The notes under the pieces are model-generated. The model was not told the origin of the DNA and made no database searches. It saw nothing but the letters and a program-made list of their open reading frames with translations. Shown here one piece after another: positions 1 through 11,100 of a stretch of 64,000 bases of DNA. Numbering within the stretch: position 1 is the first letter of the stretch; each line of letters starts with the position of its first letter. The DNA is from Coturnix japonica (lineage: Eukaryota > Chordata > Aves > Galliformes > Phasianidae): contig NC_029526.1 of assembly GCF_001577835.2 (NCBI RefSeq), forward strand, positions 1,767,510 to 1,831,509, given 5' to 3'. The position numbers were made by a program, and so were the translations under genes.

Positions 1-62
1 GAGCTCAGCTTTGGGACGATTAGGGTAGGTGAAGAATAAAAAGAACTCCCTTCAAAGTAATC

Positions 63-190
63 ACCCCTGGAGGTATTTAATAAAGAGCAGATATGGCACT
101 GAGGGATGCGGTCTAGAGAGCTCACAATCATGGGCTGATGGTTGGACTTGATGATCTTTGCAGTCCTTCCAGCCTCCATGATGCTACGGC
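63..190 (+). mobile_element. CR1 LINE 3' fragment
   Basis: It shows the typical end of a CR1 element: a 'cctggaggt' block, then 'ggcactgagggatg', then 'ggttggacttgatgatctt' and 'cagtccttccagcctccatg'. It is strongly 5'-truncated, as most CR1 copies are, and its terminal octamer repeat has decayed. Confidence 0.8.
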
Positions 191-1004
191 TGTAAATCCC
201 ACTGAGGTAAGAGGTAAAGCCTGCAGCTGAAAGACCTGTGTGACTGAAGAGCAGGAGCTGCTTAGCACCCAGCACAGAGACCAACCAAACCCAGAAGTAC
301 ATTGCAGACCTCACTCAATTCCCTGCCTATGTTTCTGCATGTAGTAACTGAACATCAGCTTGAGGAACCTGAAGCAAAACCCTCATACAATTACTTTGTT
401 TTCTTCTAAAAACACCCTGCAGGGTTAACACTATGGGAGATGGCATTTTCTGGCACGCAGAGTGTCACTGATTGCAATGAAGGCCATTGCTGCAGTCATT
501 TGGTTTCTTACCAGTCATAGCAAAAACACCCTAAACCAAAAGCAGACCAACCTTGAGTCTTGCAGGAAAGTCTCAAACTTTCTATCTCTTACCCAAGCAC
601 CCCTCCAGTGTTGGGCTTTAAGCCTCCAAACCCAGTCATGTTGGAAGCACATCACACCTGAAGGATCTGCCCTTCTGTCGTGGGAGCAACAAAGCAGGAA
701 GAAGCAGCAAACCTTGACACCACGGTGGTTTCCTTTTCTGCTGGCTCGCTGTAAGCCACATTTTATAGCCCGCTGTCTCCAAAGCAACCCCATAGCAAGG
801 AAGAGAAACCTGCCTCACCCTGCTGGGGTCAGGGAGGGCAGCCCCAGCACCAGGCTGCTCCTCTGCAGCACTGAAACAAGCTCAAGTTTGATTACCTGCT
901 TCATCCCAGAGGTCATAGTTCCTCAACTCACGATCATTCAGATGGAAATACCCTTTGTACAGTGGCCTTGAACACTCTGAACACCTAACCACCTTCTTCA
1001 GCCC

Positions 1005-1175
1005 CATCCATCCCTGGAGGTGTTCAAGGTTGGATGGGGCCCTGGGCAGCCTGGGTTGGTATTCAATGTGGAGGCTGGTGGCCCTGCATAGAGCAGAAGG
1101 GCTGGAGCTTCATGATCCTCAAGGTCCCTTCCAGCCCACGTCATTCTGTGATTCTATACCTGTACTATGATTCTT
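1005..1175 (+). mobile_element. CR1 LINE 3' fragment
   Basis: 'catccctggaggtgttcaag' leads into 'ggatggggccctgggcagcc', 'gatcctcaaggtcccttcca' and a tail close to the CR1 octamer ('attctgtgattctata'). The element lies in sense on the plus strand and is 5'-truncated. Confidence 0.85.
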
Positions 1176-1796
1176 CAGGGATAGAAATGGGGAAAGCACT
1201 AATGCAAAGCTGGGGCTTGTTTTCAAAGGAAGATTAGGAGCCACGCTGCACAAGGCTGAGCAGTCACCCGCTCAGACCACAGCCAGGAGCCCAGCTAGAC
1301 AGTGTGACTAAGCCACTATGAATGCATAAAACACTCTGCAGTTTGGGATGTGTGAAAGATTCTGATAACATCACTGGAAAAACTCAGTGCTACCTCTGTT
1401 GGGAGCTTCCATTCATCGGCTGACAACTGCCTCCAGGAGCAGAGCGCAGAGCTGTCTGCAGCCTCCTAATCTCAGCCTCACCAAATCTGTCCCTTGATGA
1501 CACTGGTTATCATCACAAGCAGGATGAATTAGCAGCGTGGCAGCAGCAGGACAAAGAACGGGCCAATCTCTGAGTGACTCTATCAGGCAGCCTTCCTTCC
1601 CCTCCCAACAAAACCTATGGGGGTGGAGGATTTTAAGGCCTCAGCTGGTATGAGAATACCCAGAGGAAGTTGGCCCAGTGGTTTAAGAGCCAAGAAGAGG
1701 AAGGGGACAGTCTGCCTAGCAAAGAGGCACACAAGTGCCTTCTGATATCAGCCTTCTGATACACATCTAACCTACAATTCCAGCTGGTCTGTGCAC

Positions 1797-1876
1797 ACCA
1801 TGGGCTGGTTGATGGTTGCAGTGGATGATCTTAGTGGCCTTTTCCAACCTGAATGACTCCCAGTGATTCTATAAAA
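1797..1876 (+). mobile_element. Short CR1 LINE 3' tail
   Basis: 'ggatgatcttagtggccttt' followed by 'tccaacctgaatgactcc' and 'agtgattctat' is the extreme 3' end of a CR1 copy, about 80 bases long. Confidence 0.75.
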
Positions 1877-2637
1877 CAAGCAGTTCAAAAAGCCACACTG
1901 ATAGTTCACCTCACACATCCCCAGCCTTGGTTCTCCTCCAAGCAGGACACCATGGCAGTCAGAAACCTAAAGCAGAAATGCAGCACTTTCTACATCAATA
2001 CTGACCTAGCAAAGAGAGAACCTACAGCTGCAAATGTTCCACGTGCTTATAACTACAACTCGTAGAGGTGTCTCAGATGCCTTGTTACTGATCCCAGCAA
2101 CTTGCTGAACACTCATTAAGAAACAAAGCTCAGTAAGAATGGAGCAGCACCTCACCCAGAGCATGAGAAAGAGACCTGAGCGGCCAAAATGACCTCCTGA
2201 GTACACGGAGTTCACATGTTAAAGCTGGGAAAGCTTCTAAAGCACAATTTGGCCATACCAGTGGCTGATGATGGCAGCAGATAACTGTGCCGGTCAGTCA
2301 CACCATGAGTCATATGGGACTGTAATTTGTACCAGACCTCAAGGACATAAGAGCAGGAAGGGAGAGCCAAACTTATCCTCAGGACCCAGGGAAACACAAG
2401 GCACAGGGTGACACAACAGAATCCTAATGACATGATTGGAAGACAGTGGGGCTCGGGGCACCATATCTGCCTTTGCTGGCCCAAAACAAGGAACGAATTC
2501 AAAGCCTAATGAGAGGGCACACATACAGGAGACAAAGCAAACTTCCTGAGAAGCACAGAGTAATGCTGAGATAAAGAGAGCCGTTGAATTAGGATGGCAG
2601 AGGGTAGGTAGAGTGCTTAACTCCAGTGCAGCTCTTC

Positions 2638-3000
2638 ACAGAAGCACAGAATGGTTGGGCTGGAAGGGACCTCGAGGATCATGAAGCTCCAACCCCCCAC
2701 TGAATGCAGGGCCACCAACCTCCACATTGATACCAGCCCAGGCTGCCCAGAGCCCCATCCAACCTGGCCTTGAACACCTCCAGGGATGGACGGGGCACCC
2801 ACAGCCTGTCTGGGCAGCTGTTCCAGCACCTCACCACTCTCATAGTAAAGAACTTACCCCTGACACCCAACCTCAATCTTCCCTACTTCATCTTCAAACC
2901 ATTTCCCCCCGTCCTGCTGTTATCTACACTATCAAAGAGTTGACCCCCTCCTGCTTATAGACTCCCTTTAGGTAACAAAAGGCTGCAAAGAAAACCACCC
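2638..3000 (-). mobile_element. CR1 LINE 3' fragment, reverse orientation
   Basis: Read on the plus strand it gives the reverse complement of a CR1 end: 'cacagaatggttgggctgga', 'gaccccatccaacc'-like text (here 'agccccatccaacctggcc'), 'ttgaacacctccaggga', 'tcaccactctcatagtaaag' and 'ctccctttaggtaac'. At roughly 360 bases it is one of the longest copies in the window. Confidence 0.9.
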
Positions 3001-3472
3001 AAGAGCTCGAAACTCTTCAATCTGTTCAGCCAAAGGCAGCCAAAAAGAAAGCGAAAGTCTCTGACAGAAAGCAGTGAGTCAGAGCAACCCCAACTGCACC
3101 TGGAGGGACGGGAAGGACACGATGCAGCTGCATTAGGGAACCCAAATGACTAAAAGAGCAGGTGAACGACAGGCTGAGGCGGCAAACAATGGCCACAAGT
3201 GCACACGGGTGTAAAACGTCCATAGGGCGGCATTAAAGCTGTACGAGGGGTGGAAACAGACACGGGATGAGCAGGAACCTCACACCGAGCACAGCGGGGC
3301 CGGCCGGGACCCGCTCCTCATCACAGCCCCACAGCTCCGGCCCCGCACCTCAGCACCGCCCCAACAGCAGCGTGGCACCGGGCACCGCACCGAGCAGCGC
3401 TCCGCTCCGCCCCGCTCATCCCGCCGCCACAACCCGCCGCACCCCGCTCGCCCGTCCCAGCCCCGCACTCAC

Positions 3473-3560
3473 CGCACAGCCCCGTCCGTCCGCCCGGCCG
3501 CTCCTTTGTGCACTAAGATGGAGGAGATGGAGGCCCCGCGCACCGCCCGGCCCCGCCCCG
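3473..3560 (-). other. RSPRY1: Probable RSPRY1 non-coding first exon (5' UTR)
   Basis: On the minus strand the sequence runs into a consensus donor, 'gctgtgcg|gtgagtgcgg', with the exon ending at 3473. The exon lies in the CpG island, head-to-head with PSME3IP1 exon 1. In mammals RSPRY1 occupies this position and orientation, which is why I name it. The 5' limit given is nominal, and no protein-coding part is visible, so the name is an inference from synteny. Confidence 0.45.
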
Positions 3561-3789
3561 CCTCAACAGGCCCCGCCCCCCGCCGTCTCCCTAGCGACTC
3601 GCCCCGCCCCCTCCCCTTCGCCTCGCCCAATCGCGGCGCCGCGCTCATCCCTCACCCCCTGACGTCACCTCTCATGGCGGTGCGCTTCCTCCTTGTAGAG
3701 AAGCGGGGATTGGCTGAGAGCGAGGCGGAAGTGCGGCCGCAGGAAGAGCTCACCTGATTGGCTGGGGCAAGCGGAAGCGGCGACGAGCG

Positions 3790-3861
3790 GGTCGGCGGGA
3801 GGGGCTGGATGGCGGCGCTGGGAGCCGGGCCGAGCTGCGCTGTGTGACGGAACGAGCCGCG
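3790..3861 (+). other. PSME3IP1: PSME3IP1 non-coding exon 1 (5' UTR)
   Basis: A consensus donor 'gccgcg|gtacgtg' places the exon end at 3861, inside the CpG island. The next acceptor in the gene is at 5024, just before the initiator ATG. The 5' limit is a guess. The exon contains an ATG in good context near 3809, so an upstream reading frame is possible. Confidence 0.6.
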
Positions 3862-3895
3862 GTACGTGCGGGGGTAACACGGCGGGGTACAGTGC

Positions 3896-3925
3896 GAGCC
3901 GAGCCGAGCCGAGCCGAGCTGAGCC
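3896..3925 (+). repeat. (GAGCC)n short tandem repeat
   Basis: About five to six copies of a GAGCC/GAGCT pentamer lie just downstream of the PSME3IP1 exon 1 donor, within the CpG island and at the start of intron 1. Confidence 0.85.
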
Positions 3926-4371
3926 GATAGCCGTGAACTCAGGCTCTGTGCTGTGTGAGCAGGCCCGGGCCTCTGCGGGACGCGCTGCCCCGCTGGCTGT
4001 GTCCTCCCGGGCTGCCGGGCCGCTGCGGGGAACGGAACCTGCCCCGGGCCGGGGAGCTGTGTGCGTCCAGTCCCGGTGTGTGACCGGGCGGCAGCGTGGG
4101 ACAGAGCGGGGAACTGCTGGTGGCGGCGCATCGACTGCTGGGCAGAACGGCAGCAGATTAATGCAGCGACTGAACGTGTGTTGTGTCTGGTGTGTGTGTG
4201 CTGGAGGGCAGGGATGAGCTCAGTCCCAAGGCTTTAAGGTCCGTCAGTGCAGGGCTGGGCCATAAATAACCCCGTGCTTCTGTGCCCCAGGGTGTCTTTG
4301 ACCATCACATGAGGAAACATTCCAGCAGCCACCAGTTTGTAGTGACAGCATGACGGTCTGTAACGTTGGGG

Positions 4372-4560
4372 TGACCATAAGATCACCCCGTCCAACCATC
4401 ACCCCATCCAACCATCACCCCGGCCAACCATCAGCCCATGGCTGCAGCTGCTCTACAGCCACATCCCTCAGTGCCACATTGTCCTGAACACCTCCAGGTG
4501 CAGTGACTCCAGCTGTTCCAACGCCTCGCCTCTCATTTGGAGAAGGAATAGTTGCGCATC
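4372..4560 (-). mobile_element. Decayed CR1 LINE fragment, reverse orientation
   Basis: Intron 1 of PSME3IP1 carries text matching the reverse complement of a CR1 end: 'gatcaccccgtccaaccatc', 'gccacatccctcagtgccac', 'tcctgaacacctccaggtg', 'gtgactccagctgttccaac'. A local triplication of 'ccaaccatcacccc' has expanded its 3' part. Confidence 0.75.
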
Positions 4561-5036
4561 CAGTCACACCTGGACTAAACATTGGCATTAACCCCTCTTG
4601 TTCTGCAGCATTGAGCTGGTAGGAGCCATCTGGGGAACTTGTCCCTGCTGCGTTTTGGGGTGACAGCTGTCCAAACTGAGTTTCCTTCTTAGGCTGATTC
4701 CTCAGGGCATCTCAACCCCAGGCCTTGGGTCAAGGCAGACACATGGGTGCTCCTTGGGAATCCCCAGCTGGAAGCAGAGGGTGTGCTGTGTGAAGGGGTC
4801 AGTAGCACTGTGGCTCTAACCACAGCCCCGGTGCAATTCCCTCTCTCCAACAACTGCTGAACACCATAAACCTCTACAAGACTTGACTTTGTGCTCTGGC
4901 CCCCACTTACTCCCCTAGTGCAGCCTAAGCAGGCCTGGCTCTGTGTTTCTCAAAGCATGCGATGATATCTCATGCACTGACAAGTGAAAGCAGGTGCCCA
5001 ATGTCTGTCACATTGTGTTTTTAGGTGAGTTCCACC

Positions 5037-5166
5037 ATGGATGGGGGAGATGGCTCTGCTGACCTCGTGATAAACAAGAGGTTTGTGTCTGAAGCGGAGT
5101 TAGAGGAGCGACGGAAGAGAAGACAAGAAGAATGGGAAAAGGTCCGAAAACCTGAAGATCCAGAAG
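5037..5166 (+). CDS. PSME3IP1: PSME3IP1 first coding exon
   Basis: The exon starts at 5025 after 'gtgtttttag'; the coding part starts at ATG 5037. It encodes [16 protein letters not shown] through KPEDPE and ends in phase 1 before the donor 'gtatgg'. Confidence 0.94.
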
Positions 5167-8100
5167 GTATGGGAGAGATTTTTAGTTCAGGGGTGTTTCA
5201 AGGAAAACAAAAGTAAAAAGTAGTGGCTTATATTCTGCAAGCTCCAAAAGGTTTTCCCTTGAAGACGGTAAGAACTGTTGGTGACATAATATTTCTAGCA
5301 TACAGTCTCATTTCCTCAATGATTCCTTCCTTTCAGAGTGCCCAGAGGAGGCCTATGACCCGCGCTCATTGTATGAAAGGCTCCAGGAGCAGAGAGAAAA
5401 GAAGCAGCAGGAGTTCGAGGAGCAGTTTAAGTTCAGTAAGCACCAGCCTCTGTTACTTGCAACCAAACTCAGCAGACTGCAGCAGCTGAACGCAGCATCT
5501 GCGGGTTACGTCTGCATGTCTTACCTGTCTGAGTGAGAAGCAGAGAACTGAGAAGGGCATTCAGAGGTAACAGATGATCCTGCAGATGACAGACAGTTCT
5601 CAAGGCAGCGCTGTGCATGCATTGCAATTTCCTAACCATAATTGGGTGGCTCAAACTTCACAGAGCAATCTGAGGCTCGAGATCAGCACTTGAGTGAACG
5701 TGGAGGAGCTGAGCCTTCAAAAAGTAGATGTTAATAAAATGAAAAGCCGTTTTCTACGGATGTTTGAATTCCTGGTTTTACAGGAGAATCCTTTGCTTCA
5801 TATCCCTTGTAGATGTGCTGTTGAGCACAAAGATGATAACGAGAACTAGAAAGTTAACAGTCAAAGTGGGACCTATTGGCTCTATTTAAGGAGAAGTGAG
5901 GGTGATACTGTGGGACTTCAAGGCAGCTTCTTGCTGATTTTGGTTCCTTAGCTGGAAGTTTTACCCTCAAACTCTCGCATTCTTTAAGCTCTACATTGCA
6001 TGGCTGGATCCTGCCTAGAATTTCTCACGTTAGCCATAGAACAGAACTGTGTCTAACCTTTAACAGCATTTGAGACCTTTCCTGCTGGGGAAGGCAGGTT
6101 GCCAATTATCAGTATAAATGGATTGCTGAGTTTGCCATTACACTGAATGGGACTTGACTATGAGGTGAAGATTAAAAAAACCCCGGTGTCTGCCTCACAT
6201 AAAGGCCTAAAAATCCTCTAATGGAATTAAACTAATGACTAAAGGTAGTGTTTGGGTTCACATTTCTCAGGCTGACACTGCAAGCAGCAAAACTTGGTTT
6301 CTCTAACGAGCACTTTTGAAGACCGTTCTAAGTCAATAACTTGGATGGAGAGATGTTGACATTTGTAGAACAGAAAGAAGAGCTTCCTGCTGAACTCACA
6401 CACACCCACAAACCCCACCTTGCTTATCTCTGTGGTAACAGTGTGCTTGAACTGCGTTAGTCTGGTGTAGGTTTAGTGCTCAAGCATTTAAGAGTTTGGG
6501 CTTGTTTAGCATCCAGTATCATTAACCAGAAAATACTTCTACCCCTTAATTACAGAACAAAGCAGACAGTTTGTCCTTTGTGGGGTTTGCTTTGTACCTA
6601 TTACTTGACAAGATGGTGTAACTGCTAGCAGACATGAGTTGGTCACCCAGGACTCTACTCACTGCATTCCCAGTGACACTGTGCAAAGTATTATACCCCA
6701 ATCATCACCTGCAAGATGTGAATGGCTCCCTGCATTCCACAAGGCAGCTGGAAATCACCAGTTAAAAATCATCAGAAGAGAAGGGTGAAGTGATGGAAGA
6801 TCATGGCTGCTCCCCAGAGGGCCTGGGCTTATCTATATGCATTCTTTTTCTTTCAGAAAACATGGTAAGAGGCTTAGATGAAGATGAGACAAACTTCCTT
6901 GATGAAGTTTCTCGGCAGCAAGAGCTACTGGAAAAGCAACGAAGAGAAGAAGAGATGAAAGAACTCAACGAATACAGAATATCCTTTGCTTATAGGGCTG
7001 GAGTTCTTATACTGGGGGTTTGGAGTGTTATCCTTGTTATAATACTGCTTTATAGAACACGTGATGATTCTCTTTTACTGTTTTTGTTGTAGCTTGGATC
7101 TCCTACAATAATATTTGATTCCAGACCGCCAGCCCTTCGCAAAGATGTAGAGCAGAGCAGCATAGGACGCTTTTTGTCTTTAATCTGCATCAGAAACGGG
7201 AGATCTGGAATGATTTTAGGATTGCTGCCAATTCTGAACTGAATGACTTTTGAGAGTTACCTCACTTATGCAGAAAGCAGTAAGTTGCTTTACGTCCTAA
7301 CGAATAGCACTGCTTAAAGTAATGAGTGAACAGAGTGCAAGATCTCAAGGATACCTCAGTATAAATGAAAGGGTCTGAAAGCAGAAAAAGGAGAAAGTGG
7401 CTCATATTTACGAGGTGACCAAAAATCTTCAGCAAATGCTACGGAGAGCTGCATTACCTTGAGTTAGTTAAGGATTTATAACTCAGAGCATCTACATCTG
7501 CTGTGAAGAGCATCCAAGCTCCCTCACTAATTCATTTATGAGGAGGCAGCACTGATGCATTTTTTTTTATAACTGTGGTTTTTTTTTAATGTCAGAACTC
7601 AGCTGTAGTTGGCTGATGGATCTGGAATATTTCCTTGATTCATTGGATCTAATTATGGGATATATTTAGGAGCTGTGCTGGTTGCTTGCAGGTCTGGCTG
7701 ATGAAGAGATGTGCAGAATCAGTGTGCTGTACAAGCAGCTGACAGCCCTAGTTAGGTCACATATGTCCAGGGGTGAGCCATACCAGCTCAGAATGAATCT
7801 TCTGTTGGCTTGGATTAGCCACATAATGCACTGATCCCTGAATTGACTGAGCAGGGCCCCTTCCAGATGTCCACATTGAACCTCAGCCTTAGAATCAGCC
7901 AGCTTTGTACCTTGTATGGGAAACTGGTAATCACAGCCTGAACCTCTGATTAATCAGCTGAGGCATGTTTTGGGAGCACAGGTGAGGGTAATTCAGCTGT
8001 GCTCTCGGAAGGGATGGAGCTTGACTCTACCTTCTCTAGACCTCATTTAAGGGCTGACCACCACTGAAACTGCAACTCTTTGAGATCCTCAGTGGAGATT

Positions 8101-11100
8101 GCCTCAGCATTTTCCAGCAGACTGAAGGCCTCTATTGGGTGAGTCTTTCCTTTAAATAACCTTTTGGGTGCTTATCACCACCTCTCTTGTACCATCTTTG
8201 CATCATTGTCACTATACGTACCTGAAGCCCCGATGTAAGTTAACTGTAGAACTTACTGCTAACAAACTGGAGAACAGTGCAAGGATGTGATGACTTAGTC
8301 CTGTAAAAACATCCACTTTAAGAGATGTTGTTCCATGGTGAAAGCCTGCCTCAGTATTGAGGTACAGAGCTTGTTTCTTTGTTGGGTTTCCTTCTTTTTC
8401 TGTGGTTAAAAAGAAGTCATGAAACTCTACAACACATCCTAAAGAGAAACGTGCTGGAATATTTGAATGCGCTCAAGAATGAGAAACTCCTATGCATGGA
8501 TGCATAGGTGCTTTATTTCCTCTTACATGAATAGCTGTAGGGTTTTTCAGCTCCTTACCCTGCCTCTTCAGCATTGGACTGACTAGATCTAAAGCCAGTT
8601 TCATCCTTTTGTCTTCAATGCTGTAAACACAGAAATTCCCCTCCAAGGAGGAGGCGTTACTATTGTATGATGGTGCAACATCAAACCGTGGGTTGGCAGG
8701 ACAAGCTTCAGGATTGCTTCTGTTAGCCACAGGATGGCACTCCTGTGCCATCTTAACAGCATCACAACGGTAGTGGCTGGAGTTTTAGCTGATCCCATGC
8801 ATGAAGGGGATCAGAGGGTTCGGGTCACTCCACGAGGTGCTGGTTTATAGCTGGCAGGTGGGATGGGAACTGTGACCTTAAATAGGAACGTGAAATTCCC
8901 TGTTGGATATTTACATGCAGTATCTGGGATACCTGTGAAACTCAGCACTCATGGTTACATTGAGCGGTCACTGGGAATGGCAGTCAGAGAAGGAAAGAGA
9001 GGGAAAGGCAGATTTAAGGTTATACGCTAATATTCTTTTAGATTAGGTTAACTCTCCTTTGCCACGTGCTACATTAAGGTTTGCAGAAGCTTTTGTGCCT
9101 CTATTGGTACCTCACAAAGAGGCCTCTTCTGTCTTGGCTGAAGGTGCCAGATAGGTGTCATCACCAATAAGTTTCCCTTGGTAGAATATGTGAATGAGCT
9201 TCAGTTGCTGCCGTCAGCTAAGTATGTCAGGGAGGAAGAGCCTGTCCTCTCCATTCCCTCCTCGTTGATCCTTAACCCTTAATTCACAGCACTCTCGCTA
9301 AAGTGGGAGTGGGTATGGACCCAAAGAAGGAAACTGAGAAGAAATTGCCCATGAAGTCGGTGGAAAACAAGAACAAATTCTCTCAGGCAAAGCTGTTGGC
9401 AGGAGCTGTGAAACACAGAAGGTTAGTTTCACACTTCTATAAATGCACGAGGAACGGAACCTGGTTAACAGTGTAAAGGGAAACAGGCCAAAACTGCCTA
9501 CAGAGAATGAGGTGCAAACCTTAGCCCTAAAGAAGAAAGGGGGGGAGGTACAGGAAAAGACCAGCCTTGTTTCTATGGGCTCTCACCAACTGTTGGAGAA
9601 ACATGAGGCAATTCAAATAGATAAGCATGTGTAAAGCTAGTGGGCAGGCTCTTCATTCTAGGCTGCCAGGCTTGGGCAACCCTGCTGCAGGTTCCAGAGC
9701 TTCTCTCTATTTCAGCTCTGAAAATAACAGCATTCACCTCAGCTCTGTAATTCAATTCAGATTTTCCTAATGTCCTATTTGATCTGCGTTTAAAATGGAT
9801 CATTTGAAGTAGCTGCTGGGGGCAGTGTGGGGAGGACTTTGCTTACCAATCTGATCCTGAGGGCATCAGGCAAACCTCCTGGGTTCCTCACCAATCAGCA
9901 CTGATACATCAGCACCCTTCCTGTCCCACGGAGATGACAGCTGAGGTTGTGACCTGCTGCTTGTTTTGATCTGAACTTGCAAATACAGTTGCAGCCGTGC
10001 TCTGGGTTACAGATAAACCAGGCACCCAATTGAATCCCTACAGCCAAACCATTGAATGCTTAAGGCAATTCCAGATGTCTGGAAATTCAGGCAGTAGTTT
10101 TAAGTGCATCCTAGAGAACAAGTGAATGAGTTGAAGTACCAGCGCAATAGAAGATGCTATGAAAGAAGTGCTCACTTGTCTCTGAAGATCCAGGCTTGCA
10201 GGAAAACTCCAAGGAGGAAGAATCTCCAACCAGAGATGCTTCTCTGGTGGCAGTCAGCCCTTAAACGGGGTCTAAGAGAGGTGCAGCCAGGCTTCACCCC
10301 TTCCCATCACACAGCTGAACTACAGCATTTGAGGCTAAAAAGTGACTCCGAACTTCACAGTAATGAAGTGGTGGCTTATGAGGAATGAGACAATTCCTTT
10401 GGTGTTTTTTTTTCCTCCCACAGTTCAGATGGTGGTAACAGTGTGAAGAGGTTGAAACTCGATACTGACCACGAAGAAAAGAACCAAGGTATGTCCTGAT
10501 TTCTGCTGTCGGGAAGCTGTCTGCCTCTCACCTGAACAGCAGCTGCCTTAGTGAGCGTAGGATCTGATGGAGAATTTGCTTTCCTGCTTCTTCATGGTGC
10601 TGGGCAGCACAGCTTGGCGTGTTATCTCCTAATGCTGTGCCTGTGGTGACTGTGGCCATTGACAGCCGTTGCAGAAGAAACCTCCTCTGGTCATCAGGCT
10701 GTCCCTTGCCTATACCATTCCTGACAGATGATTGTCTAAGCTGCTCTTAAATCTGCAGACAGAGACCGTGCTCCCCCTGAGGCAGTTGATTCTAATGCTT
10801 GGCTGTTTTTACCCTTAAAGTGCTTTCCCTGATAAATAATGGGAGTCTCCTTAGCTGCGTTTCAAGCTTAGTGCTGCTTCTGTCAGCCAGAGGCACAGAG
10901 AACAGCTCATTCCCTTCCCCCAGGTGTATCCGTGCACCTCCACTGCTCGCATCTCATGCTACAAAGCGATCTTGTCCATCCTGAAACCAACTTATTTCAG
11001 AAAACGATGAGCAACATGAAGAAAAGCTAAGCTGCATTTCATTCTTAGCTGTCAGGATTGCAGTTGACTCGTTGTCAAGATCTTCTGACACAAATAGGGT

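Larger units (their letters stand above)
1..3472 (-). other. Probable RSPRY1 intron 1; no coding exon seen
   Basis: This stretch lies downstream, on the minus strand, of a probable non-coding first exon ending at 3473. I find no segment resembling the SPRY or RING domains of RSPRY1. Open frames here are short and show no family features. The stretch holds three plus-oriented CR1 tails and one minus-oriented CR1 fragment, listed separately; the rest is unique-looking sequence. Assignment to RSPRY1 rests on conserved gene order next to PSME3IP1, not on protein sequence. Confidence 0.45.
3270..4150. promoter_or_regulatory. CpG-island bidirectional promoter (RSPRY1 / PSME3IP1)
   Basis: This GC- and CpG-rich block sits between a leftward splice donor at 3472 and a rightward donor at 3862. 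It has no TATA box. Visible motifs are a full palindromic CRE (TGACGTCA, 3660-3667), a forward CCAAT box (3627-3631), two inverted CCAAT boxes (ATTGG, 3709-3713 and 3757-3761), an ETS-like CGGAAGT (3726-3732), several GC boxes around 3545-3615, and ATGGCGG elements of YY1 type near 3674 and 3809. CCAAT and CRE motifs with ETS sites are typical of housekeeping head-to-head promoters. The exact start sites cannot be read from sequence. Confidence 0.75.

Noticed and set aside
2617-2960. Open frames on both strands around 2.6-3.0 kb
   Set aside because: They fall in the CR1 fragment and are by-products of its sequence.
3267-4131. Long GC-rich open frames in the first CpG island
   Set aside because: High GC content removes stop codons by chance; the region is promoter and 5' UTR.
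8473-8751. 92-codon minus-strand open frame in the PSME3IP1 U12 intron
   Set aside because: No recognisable domain, no splice or start context, and overlapping frames of similar length; best explained as chance.
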